Part shown: positions 1 to 5,122 of the stretch, in pieces | How the letters are laid out: every line of letters begins with the position of its first letter | Position numbering within the stretch: position 1 is the stretch's first letter | Notes under the pieces: model-generated | Seen by the model: the letters and a program-made list of their open reading frames with translations, nothing else | What the model was told of the DNA's origin: nothing | Database searches by the model: none | NCBI GenBank assembly: GCA_938044045.1 | Contig: CALIQN010000046.1 | Span: 1 to 5,122, forward strand | DNA: 5,122 nucleotides | Direction: 5' to 3' | DNA from: an uncultured Peptococcaceae bacterium | GTDB taxonomy: Bacteria; Bacillota; Peptococcia; Peptococcales; Peptococcaceae | Program-made: the position numbers and the translations under genes

Positions 1-1
1 C

Positions 2-226
2 GTTTCTCAATTTACTTTATGTGGTGATGTTAGAAAAGGTAACCGACCGAGTTTTTCCTCTGCTGCTAGTGGGGAAGAGGGCAAAAAGTTTTATGATATT
101 TTTTGTGATGAGCTCAAAAAAGACCACTATACAGTAAAAACAGGATTATTCCAAGCACATATGCAAGTTTATGCTATAAATGATGGTCCGGTTACTATTT
201 TATTAGATTCTAGACGGAAATTTTAG
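2..226 (+). CDS. dtd: D-aminoacyl-tRNA deacylase, C-terminal half (5' end outside window)
   Basis: This is the last 74 codons of a gene that begins left of the window. Dtd is a cytoplasmic homodimeric proofreading enzyme that hydrolyses D-aminoacyl-tRNA (and glycine mischarged on tRNA-Ala), keeping D-amino acids out of translation. Two family hallmarks are visible. SQFTL near the left edge (fragment residues 2-6) carries the conserved active-site threonine region. NDGPVT (fragment residues 60-65) contains the Gly-cisPro element that rejects L-amino acids. Between them lies TGLFQAHM, matching the conserved TGxFxAxM stretch. The family is usually about 145-150 residues, so roughly half the protein is missing; this is a window-edge cut, not a mutation. 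The stop codon TAG at 224-226 is embedded in the ribosome binding site of the next gene, only 9 bases before its start, so the two are co-transcribed and probably translationally coupled. Confidence 0.95.
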   Translation, partial: VSQFTLCGDVRKGNRPSFSSAASGEEGKKFYDIFCDELKKDHYTVKTGLFQAHMQVYAINDGPVTILLDSRRKF

Positions 227-230
227 GAGG
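225..230 (+). promoter_or_regulatory. Ribosome binding site overlapping the dtd stop codon
   Basis: AGGAGG lies 5 bases before the ATG at 236. Its first two bases are also the last two bases of the dtd TAG stop. A ribosome terminating on dtd therefore sits on the start signal of the hydrolase gene, which favours coupled translation. The site also fixes the start of the downstream gene. Confidence 0.8.
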
Positions 231-235
231 TTAGA

Positions 236-868
236 ATGCTTGAGTTATTAATTGTTCCGACAGGTATGCTTGAAGAAAATTGTTATATTATTTATGAGCC
301 TATGCATAAAGTAGCTTTTTTAGTTGATCCTGGTGATGAAGGTGAAAGGTTATCAGAAATTATTGAAGCTAAAGGTATACAGCCTAAGATGATTATTAAT
401 ACCCATGGACATTTTGATCATATTGGAGCGATTTCTTATCTTAAAGAGAGATATAAAATTCCTTTTTTGATTCATCAGGGGGATTTAGGGTTATTAAAAG
501 ATGGTAATCTAGGCTTTGGACTAGCATCCTCACTCGATAAAGTACAAGAGGTCGAACAGGTACTTGTAGGTGATGAAATTTTAGATTTTTTAGGCTATGA
601 AATTCAAGTAATAGCTACACCAGGTCACACTCAAGGAGGAGTGTGTCTTTATATACCAAAAATGAAATGGCTTTTTACAGGAGATACCTTGTTTAAAGGT
701 ACTATTGGACGTACGGACTTAAAAGGTGGAAACTATACCGAATTAATTCTTTCAATCAATGAACGTTTAAAAGATATTCCTGATGATACCATTATTTTCC
801 CAGGTCATGGTGAAAGTTCTACTATGGGTCAAGAAAGAGCATATAATCAGTATTTTGATATAGATTAA
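236..868 (+). CDS. Metallo-beta-lactamase-fold hydrolase, glyoxalase II-like
   Basis: This 210-residue cytoplasmic protein belongs to the glyoxalase II-like branch of the metallo-beta-lactamase superfamily, whose members typically hydrolyse thioesters or related bonds at a two-metal site. All metal ligands are present: the HxHxDH motif THGHFDH (H57, H59, D61, H62), H131 in TPGHTQGG, D150 in FTGDTLF, and H191 in FPGHG. The segment from GDTLF to IGRTD (149-161) is typical of the small bacterial proteins annotated as hydroxyacylglutathione hydrolase-like. The length of about 210 residues fits this short class, which lacks the C-terminal substrate domain of classical glyoxalase II. The start at 236 is fixed by AGGAGG five bases upstream. 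A gene of this family next to dtd is a familiar arrangement in Firmicutes as I recall it. The substrate is unknown; a glutathione thioester is only one possibility, and a bacillithiol, CoA or persulfide substrate cannot be excluded. Confidence 0.92.
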   Translation: MLELLIVPTGMLEENCYIIYEPMHKVAFLVDPGDEGERLSEIIEAKGIQPKMIINTHGHFDHIGAISYLKERYKIPFLIHQGDLGLLKDGNLGFGLASSLDKVQEVEQVLVGDEILDFLGYEIQVIATPGHTQGGVCLYIPKMKWLFTGDTLFKGTIGRTDLKGGNYTELILSINERLKDIPDDTIIFPGHGESSTMGQERAYNQYFDID

Positions 869-887
869 TAGGGAGGAGAGATTATCT

Positions 888-1424
888 ATGGGACGTGTAG
901 TAAATTGGTTTCGTTCCCTTAATTCACCTTGTGAAGCTTGTCTTGGCAGTGGAATTAGTGCTGAAGAAGTGCCTGAGTTTGATGAAAATGTTTCTTGTCC
1001 TACTTGTCAAGGGAAGGGTTATATTAGAAAAAAAGTCACGATGACTTATGAAAATTATGCTCCAGATACATCAATTACTGAAGAAGTTGACGGATTAATT
1101 CGTGGAAAAGTAGAAGATGGACAAAGGGGACGGCTAGTTGAAGAAATTTGGGAAAGAGATAGTGTCTGTCCTGATTGTAAGGGGAAAAAAATAGTTAGCG
1201 CAGAGCGTATCTTAAAGGATACTAATTTAGTGTGTCAAAAATGTCATGGCAGAGGGAAACGTGTTGTTAAAAGAAAAATAGCACTTATTATATGTATAAT
1301 AACCCTATCTCTACTCATGCCATATGTTGTAATGATTTTAGTAGGAGTATGGGCATTTGTTTTTGGCCTATGGGTAGCATTAAGAGAAACGATTCTAAAG
1401 GGAGATGCTCAGGATGAATTATGA
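888..1424 (+). CDS. Membrane-anchored protein with four DnaJ-type CxxCxGxG zinc knuckles
   Basis: I do not recognise this 178-residue protein as a named family. It carries four knuckles of the type found in the cysteine-rich region of DnaJ: CEACLGSG (15-22), CPTCQGKG (37-44), CPDCKGKK (94-101, last glycine replaced by lysine) and CQKCHGRG (116-123). There is no J domain or substrate-binding beta domain, so it is not a DnaJ. The knuckles form two pairs with identical 22-residue spacing, separated by a charged linker (45-93) rich in E, D, K and R. Each pair probably binds one zinc ion. Residues 131-165 are strongly hydrophobic with P145 in the middle, and would form one long or two short membrane helices. 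The basic stretch at 124-130 before them suggests that the zinc part faces the cytoplasm. The start has GGGAGGAG at 871-878, nine bases upstream. The 3' end overlaps the next gene by 11 bases. A role in protein or RNA binding at the membrane is only a guess. Confidence 0.85.
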   Translation: MGRVVNWFRSLNSPCEACLGSGISAEEVPEFDENVSCPTCQGKGYIRKKVTMTYENYAPDTSITEEVDGLIRGKVEDGQRGRLVEEIWERDSVCPDCKGKKIVSAERILKDTNLVCQKCHGRGKRVVKRKIALIICIITLSLLMPYVVMILVGVWAFVFGLWVALRETILKGDAQDEL

Positions 1425-1857
1425 GAGTTTAAGAAGTGAAAAGATGCAGGCATTAAAAGAAAAGAATAGTTTGAAAAATAGAGTATTGACTAATGTTTTA
1501 TCTGAGCTTGTTTATCAAAAAAAAGAAAAGGGTGAACAAGGAATAGATGAAAAAACTATTATATCAGTGTTTAGAAAAATGGTTAAACAAGTAGAAGAGA
1601 CTATTGCTTTATCAAAAGGTCGTCCGGAGATTCAAGAAGAATTGAAACTGGAATTAGAAGTACTTAAAAGCTATCTTCCACAAAGTATTTCTTCAATAGA
1701 TCTTTTACCTAAGATTAAAGCACTTGCTGAAAACAATGGTATTGAACAAAATGTAAAAAATAAAGGTAAGCTCATGGCTCTAGCAATAGCAAGTTTTAGT
1801 GATATGGCTGAAGGAAAAACTATCAGTCAAGCGGTTGATGCTTATCTTACAGAATAA
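1414..1857 (+). CDS. yqeY: YqeY/GatB-like domain protein
   Basis: This 147-residue soluble protein matches the YqeY family in length and pattern. It has a basic, helical N-terminal half, the signature ELEVLKSYLPQ (residues 80-90), and a smaller helical C-terminal part with NKGKLMALA. YqeY is related to the C-terminal tail of GatB, the Asp/Glu-tRNA amidotransferase subunit, where that domain contacts tRNA; the role of stand-alone YqeY is not established. I chose the ATG at 1414 over the in-frame ATG at 1405. AAAGGGAG (1397-1404) is nine bases from 1414 but directly abuts 1405, and family members begin shortly before the MxxALK segment. With this start the gene overlaps the zinc-knuckle gene by 11 bases, so its ribosome binding site lies inside that coding region and translation is probably coupled. 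Placement before gltX fits a tRNA-related role. Confidence 0.88.
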   Translation: MNYESLRSEKMQALKEKNSLKNRVLTNVLSELVYQKKEKGEQGIDEKTIISVFRKMVKQVEETIALSKGRPEIQEELKLELEVLKSYLPQSISSIDLLPKIKALAENNGIEQNVKNKGKLMALAIASFSDMAEGKTISQAVDAYLTE

Positions 1858-1858
1858 A

Positions 1859-2212
1859 ATGTTCTCAAGAAGAGCATTTGGCAAGGAAGCTGAGAATAGA
1901 GCAAAATGTTATTTAAAAAAGAAGGGCTACCAATTTATAGAGGCTAATTATTATACTAAAGATGGTGAGATAGATCTTATTTTTAAGGATAGAGATTATT
2001 TAGTGTTTATTGAAGTAAGAGCCAAAAGAGATATCACATTTGGGCGACCAGAAGAAACTATTAATAAGACGAAAATAGAACGATGCAAAAAAGCAGCACA
2101 GAAATATCTCTACTACAAACAAATAGAAAGTTTATGTCGCTTTGATGTTTTGGCAGTGACATATCTAGATAAGGAATGGTCATATCATCATTTTATAAAT
2201 GCATTTGAATAA
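1859..2212 (+). CDS. yraN: YraN / UPF0102 family putative endonuclease
   Basis: This 117-residue protein has the layout of the UPF0102 (YraN) family, a compact PD-(D/E)xK nuclease-like fold of unproven function. The N-terminal helix FGKEAENRAKCYLKKKGY (7-24) corresponds to the usual LGxxGExxAxxyLxxxGy. GEIDLI (36-41) holds the catalytic-type aspartate D39, FIEVRAK (50-56) the ExK/ExR pair (E52, R54), and RFDVLAV (94-100) the conserved end strand. The frame is open further upstream to a GTG at 1799, but those codons lie inside yqeY and do not resemble the family. The ATG at 1859 gives the normal length and starts one base after the yqeY stop. No Shine-Dalgarno sequence is visible before it, so translation probably depends on ribosomes finishing yqeY. 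Homologues are often found near DNA-processing or rRNA-modification genes, so a nucleic-acid role is plausible. Confidence 0.9.
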   Translation: MFSRRAFGKEAENRAKCYLKKKGYQFIEANYYTKDGEIDLIFKDRDYLVFIEVRAKRDITFGRPEETINKTKIERCKKAAQKYLYYKQIESLCRFDVLAVTYLDKEWSYHHFINAFE

Positions 2213-2223
2213 AGGAGAATTTG

Positions 2224-3873
2224 ATGTCAAAGGAAAAACTTGCAGATTTATTATTTCCAAATGTTACAGAGACTTTGAGTGACTTGGAATCTCGTTATCC
2301 CATGAGAGATTTATTAGAGGGTGAAATGATAACTAGACTTGGTCCAAGTCCAACTGGTTTCATTCATCTAGGTAATTTATATGGTGCTTTTGCAGATGAA
2401 AGATTGGCTCATCAATCAAAGGGAAAATTTTTATTGCGCATAGAAGATACTGATGATAAAAGGAAAGTGGATGGAGCAGAAGAACTTATTATTAAGTCGC
2501 TTGAGTACTTTGGGTTACATTTCGATGAAGGTGTCACCTTAGCTGGAGAAAAAGGAAGTTACGGACCTTATCGTCAAAGTGAACGTAAAGATATTTATCA
2601 TATTGTAGCAAAATATTTAGTGAGCATAGGGCGAGCGTATCCATCATTTGTTACGCCAGAAGAATTAGATAAAATTCGTATGGAACAAAAAGAAAAAAAA
2701 TTATTAACAGGATATTATGGCAAGTGGGCAACCGATAGGAATTTAACTTATGAGGAAATCTGTGCTAAAATTAAGGCAGGTATGCCATGGACTTTACGAT
2801 TTTTATCTCAAGGCGATATTAATGAAACTAGAATCATTCAAGATGAGATTAGAGGACAAGTCATAATTCATCCTAATAATATAGATGTGGTTTTACTCAA
2901 AGTCGATGGCATCCCAACCTATCATTTTGCACATGTTGTTGACGATCATTTTATGCGAGTGACTCATGTTATTAGAGGGGAAGAATGGTTGGCAACCTTA
3001 CCTATTCATATAGAATTGTTTGAAACATTAGACTTTCCTATACCACATTATTGCCACTCTACGCATTTAATGAAAATAGATGAAGGTGTCAAACGTAAAC
3101 TTTCAAAAAGAAAAGATCCAGAATCAGCATTATCTTATTATATTGAATTAGGTTATCACCCAGATAGTGTACGAGAGTATATTATGACTTTATTAAATTC
3201 AAATTATGAAGAATGGCGATTACAGAATTATGATTTGCCTTTAGAGGAATTTTCTCTAAAACTTAGTAAAATGGGAAATACTGGTGCTCTTCTTGATTTA
3301 GAAAAATTGGATAATATCTCTAAAGAGGTGCTTGCTAAAAAATCGAAAGATGAATTGGCAGAGTTTTTAATTTCGTGGGCAAAAAATTATAATGGTGAAC
3401 TTCATGATATATATACAGAGAATCAAGCTGTTTTAAAAGAGGTTTTAGATATAGGACGCTCAGGAAATAAACCTCGTAAAGATTTAGTTTGTGCAAGTCA
3501 AATAGCAAATCATATAGGATATTTTTTTGATGAAACCTATAAAATTGAAGATAAGTTGCCTGAAAGTATCAGTACAAAAGATGCTAGAATGATTCTTGAG
3601 GATTATTTGGAGTTTTATAATTTTTCAGATGATAATAGTCTTTGGTTTGAGCGTATTAAAGAATATGCAGATAAAGAAGGTTATGCTGTTAAAATGAAGG
3701 AATATAAAAAATCACCAGAACTTTTTAAAGGAAGCATAGCTGATTTGACAAGTGTTCTTCGTATAGCAATTACAGGGCGTCAAAATGCACCTGATTTGTG
3801 GGCAGTACAACAACTTTTAGGTTTGGAAAAAGTCAAGGAACGTATTATAAAATATACAGATTACCTTTCTTAA
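2224..3873 (+). CDS. gltX: Glutamate--tRNA ligase (glutamyl-tRNA synthetase)
   Basis: This class I aminoacyl-tRNA synthetase of 549 residues attaches glutamate to tRNA-Glu in the cytoplasm. The catalytic Rossmann fold begins with RLGPSPTGFIHLGNL (38-52), which contains the HIGH-type motif H48-L49-G50-N51. RIEDTD (72-77) and YGPYRQSER (113-121) are further family blocks. VIRGEEW (249-255) lines the active site, and the KMSKS-type loop is K292-LSKR-296. The remainder, from about 320, is the helical anticodon-binding region. About 35 residues precede the first conserved block. With its total near 550, this matches the longer GluRS type I associate with Clostridia rather than the roughly 470-490-residue E. 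coli type. The Cys pair expected in the zinc-binding insert is replaced (YPSFVT, 139-144). The start is ATG 2224, six bases after AAAGGAG; the preceding TTG at 2221 is too close to that site. It may be discriminating or non-discriminating; the sequence does not decide this. Confidence 0.96.
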   Translation: MSKEKLADLLFPNVTETLSDLESRYPMRDLLEGEMITRLGPSPTGFIHLGNLYGAFADERLAHQSKGKFLLRIEDTDDKRKVDGAEELIIKSLEYFGLHFDEGVTLAGEKGSYGPYRQSERKDIYHIVAKYLVSIGRAYPSFVTPEELDKIRMEQKEKKLLTGYYGKWATDRNLTYEEICAKIKAGMPWTLRFLSQGDINETRIIQDEIRGQVIIHPNNIDVVLLKVDGIPTYHFAHVVDDHFMRVTHVIRGEEWLATLPIHIELFETLDFPIPHYCHSTHLMKIDEGVKRKLSKRKDPESALSYYIELGYHPDSVREYIMTLLNSNYEEWRLQNYDLPLEEFSLKLSKMGNTGALLDLEKLDNISKEVLAKKSKDELAEFLISWAKNYNGELHDIYTENQAVLKEVLDIGRSGNKPRKDLVCASQIANHIGYFFDETYKIEDKLPESISTKDARMILEDYLEFYNFSDDNSLWFERIKEYADKEGYAVKMKEYKKSPELFKGSIADLTSVLRIAITGRQNAPDLWAVQQLLGLEKVKERIIKYTDYLS

Positions 3874-3885
3874 TGAGGTGAGATG

Positions 3886-4611
3886 ATGAAAAATGCTGTA
3901 GGTGTAATTGGTGGATTGGGTGCTATGGCAGGTGCGTACTATTTAAAACGTGTATTTGAATTCACGGATGTTGACAAAGATCAAGATCATATTAATATCA
4001 TGCTTTATAGTCATGCAACGATAGTTGATAGAACGGCATATATACTAGGAAAATCTTCTGAAAGTCCGTTACCAGATTTATTAGCAGATGTTCATATTAT
4101 GGAAGCATTAGGGTGTGAATTTGTAACAATTGCTTGTAATACAGCACAATATTTCTATGAATATTTACAAGAAAATGTAGGTATTCCAGTTGTCAATATT
4201 GTTGAGGAAACAATAAAGTTTGTTGTTAAAAATTATGCTTCATACAGAAATATTGGGATATTAGCAACAGATGGTACTTTAGAAACAAAAATTTATCAAA
4301 CTTATTTAGAAAAAAACAACTTAAAGCCAATAATACCTTCTAAGGAGGAACAGGCTATTGTAATGAGTATCATTTATGATACTATTAAAAAGGGTAACCG
4401 TGTTAATGAAAATGATTTTGAAACGATGATTAATACCCTTAGAGAGAGAGGTGCACAAAAAATTATTCTAGGCTGTACAGAGCTATCTGTAGCTAAAGGT
4501 GAATTAAATTATCATGCGCCTGATGTTTTAGATGCGCTTGATGTTTTGGCTTATGAAACTGTACGAAGAAGTGGAAAAAAAGTTATACATGATGTGTTTT
4601 CGAAATTTTAG
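3886..4611 (+). CDS. Aspartate/glutamate racemase family protein
   Basis: This 241-residue cytoplasmic protein belongs to the PLP-independent Asp/Glu racemase superfamily, which interconverts L- and D-amino acids by a two-cysteine, two-base mechanism. It begins with the family glycine-rich motif VGVIGGLG (5-12). It carries DRT (48-50), which usually contacts the substrate carboxylate. The two catalytic cysteines are C84 in ACNTA and C197 in LGCTEL. The pattern is closer to aspartate racemase (RacD/YgeA-like) than to the glutamate racemase MurI. In the first cysteine motif the usual histidine after CNTA is glutamine (Q88). GAGGTGAG (3875-3882) precedes two adjacent ATGs, 3883 and 3886. I prefer 3886 on spacing and because family members begin one residue before a lysine; the other start adds one methionine. 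The gene lies 12 bases after gltX and ends the operon. The product could be D-aspartate, D-glutamate or another acidic D-amino acid. Confidence 0.9.
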   Translation: MKNAVGVIGGLGAMAGAYYLKRVFEFTDVDKDQDHINIMLYSHATIVDRTAYILGKSSESPLPDLLADVHIMEALGCEFVTIACNTAQYFYEYLQENVGIPVVNIVEETIKFVVKNYASYRNIGILATDGTLETKIYQTYLEKNNLKPIIPSKEEQAIVMSIIYDTIKKGNRVNENDFETMINTLRERGAQKIILGCTELSVAKGELNYHAPDVLDALDVLAYETVRRSGKKVIHDVFSKF

Positions 4612-4637
4612 AAAGAAACACTTCTAAGTTTTAAGAT

Positions 4638-4689
4638 AAAAAGAAAATCACCATATTATAGTTTCCTATATATGGTGATTTTCTTTTTT
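4638..4689. terminator. Bidirectional intrinsic terminator between convergent genes
   Basis: Left arm 4638-4661 and right arm 4666-4688 pair over 23 base pairs with a single unpaired T (in the left-arm stretch around 4656-4657) and a 4-base loop TTTC (4662-4665). The core pairing is ATCACCATAT with ATATGGTGAT. The arms start with AAAAAGAAAA and end with TTTTCTTTTT, so transcripts of either strand finish in a U-rich run. It lies 26 bases after the racemase stop and touches the stop codon of the convergent - strand gene, so it can serve both. Confidence 0.9.
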
Positions 4690-5122
4690 ATTGATGACTA
4701 ATTCTCTCAAATTCGCTAACAAAGAGGTGAAGGTTATTGCTTATATTTTCAACGATCGTTACCACTGCAGTTAAATCACCATCCAAATTAATGGAATTTA
4801 GTTGTTCTACTAAAATGTGGATACTTTTCAATGTAAAACTAGGATTTGCATAATGTTCGTGCCAACAATTCTCTCTTTGAACGCCGTTATAGAATTCTTT
4901 CATTGATATTTGAGCTTGTGCTAAAAGATAGCGGACAAATCGTTCTTGAGAACCTTTCAATGGATGAGAGTCCATACCATATTGAAAAATATGAAGATAA
5001 GTATAAAGAACTATTGAATAAGTAGTTGGCAGGTTGAAGACTGCTATTAGATTTGTTATTATTTTGGAAAGGTCAGAGAAAGTCAAATTAAAAGGAATGA
5101 TATAAATGAATAACTTTTCTGA
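4688..5122 (-). CDS. Hypothetical protein, probably truncated at its 5' end by the window edge
   Basis: I do not recognise this protein. The frame ends with TAA at 4690-4688 and runs open leftwards in the gene sense to the right edge of the window, giving 144 residues without a stop. The first possible start inside the window is TTG at 5086-5084 (132 residues, beginning MTFSDLSK), but no Shine-Dalgarno sequence precedes it, so the true start is probably beyond base 5122. The sequence has no obvious signal peptide or certain membrane helix, although the stretch IITNLIAVF...YSIVLYTYLHIF is hydrophobic. The rest looks alpha-helical and soluble, with one aromatic and histidine-rich patch, NCWHEHYANP (about 73-82 counted from the TTG). 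Codon use (GAA, CAA, TTA, ATA) resembles that of the operon genes, so it appears to be a genuine gene. It converges on the operon and shares its terminator. If instead a + strand gene starts at 5106, the TTG start would have to be used. Confidence 0.6.
   Translation of the reverse strand, partial: SEKLFIYIIPFNLTFSDLSKIITNLIAVFNLPTTYSIVLYTYLHIFQYGMDSHPLKGSQERFVRYLLAQAQISMKEFYNGVQRENCWHEHYANPSFTLKSIHILVEQLNSINLDGDLTAVVTIVENISNNLHLFVSEFERISHQ

Noticed and set aside
626..645. Seven-base perfect inverted repeat CACACTC/GAGTGTG with AAGGAG in its six-base loop, inside the hydrolase gene.
   Set aside because: It falls on codons for the conserved metal-binding segment GHTQGG, so protein constraint explains it; no nearby start codon would use the loop sequence.
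1405..1413. Earlier in-frame ATG for yqeY at 1405.
   Set aside because: The purine-rich site directly abuts it, leaving no spacing; the ATG at 1414 has a nine-base spacing.
888..1424. Reading the zinc-knuckle protein as a truncated DnaJ.
   Set aside because: It has its own ribosome binding site, no remnant of a J domain, even knuckle spacing unlike DnaJ and a hydrophobic tail absent from DnaJ.
1799..1858. Upstream GTG start extending the YraN frame by 20 codons inside yqeY.
   Set aside because: The extra residues do not resemble the family, overlap yqeY heavily and would exceed the normal YraN length; ATG 1859 gives a standard protein.
4341..4365. TAAGGAGG, a full anti-SD match, inside the racemase gene, followed by an in-frame ATG at 4363.
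   Set aside because: The spacing of 14 bases is too long for efficient initiation, and a product starting there would lack the first catalytic cysteine. Probably chance from codons for Ser-Lys-Glu-Glu.
4612..4637. Short A+T-rich gap between the racemase stop and the terminator, checked for a second hairpin.
   Set aside because: Only a weak, mismatched pairing around TAGAAAG and CTTCTA is present; nothing supportable.
5091..5122. Possible start of a + strand gene at ATG 5106 with AAAGGA nine bases upstream.
   Set aside because: Only five codons are visible before the window ends and the - strand frame is open across the same bases, so I do not list it as a gene.

Overview
The window is A+T-rich, standard-code bacterial DNA (TGA is used as a stop, for example at 1422-1424). 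It has strong AGGAGG-type ribosome binding sites and tightly packed genes. Gene content (Dtd, a glyoxalase II-like hydrolase, YqeY, YraN, a roughly 550-residue GltX with an N-terminal extension, and an Asp/Glu racemase) and codon use suggest a low-GC Firmicute (Bacillota), most likely of the Clostridia or Negativicutes. The genus cannot be fixed from the sequence alone.

Layout: positions 2-4611 are one co-directional run of seven genes on the + strand, with gaps of 1-19 bases and one 11-base overlap, so they very probably form one operon whose promoter lies left of the window. In order they are: the 3' half of dtd (D-aminoacyl-tRNA deacylase); a metallo-beta-lactamase-fold hydrolase; a small membrane protein with four DnaJ-type CxxCxGxG knuckles; a YqeY/GatB-like protein; a YraN (UPF0102) putative nuclease; glutamyl-tRNA synthetase; and an aspartate/glutamate racemase-family protein. 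A long, nearly perfect hairpin with U-tracts on both strands (4638-4689) closes the operon. It also serves a convergent, unrecognised gene on the - strand (4688 to at least 5086) whose reading frame stays open to the right edge and which is probably truncated there.

How they fit together: the common thread is tRNA aminoacylation and its quality control. GltX charges tRNA with glutamate, Dtd removes D-amino acids from tRNA, YqeY resembles the tRNA-binding tail of GatB, and the racemase may make D-aspartate or D-glutamate. The hydrolase, zinc-knuckle protein and YraN have no clear link to this theme.

The least explained genes are the membrane-anchored zinc-knuckle protein (888-1424), which shows an internal duplication, and the convergent orphan at the right end. 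I see no mobile element, CRISPR array, tRNA or rRNA gene, and nothing that amounts to a clear new multi-gene system.
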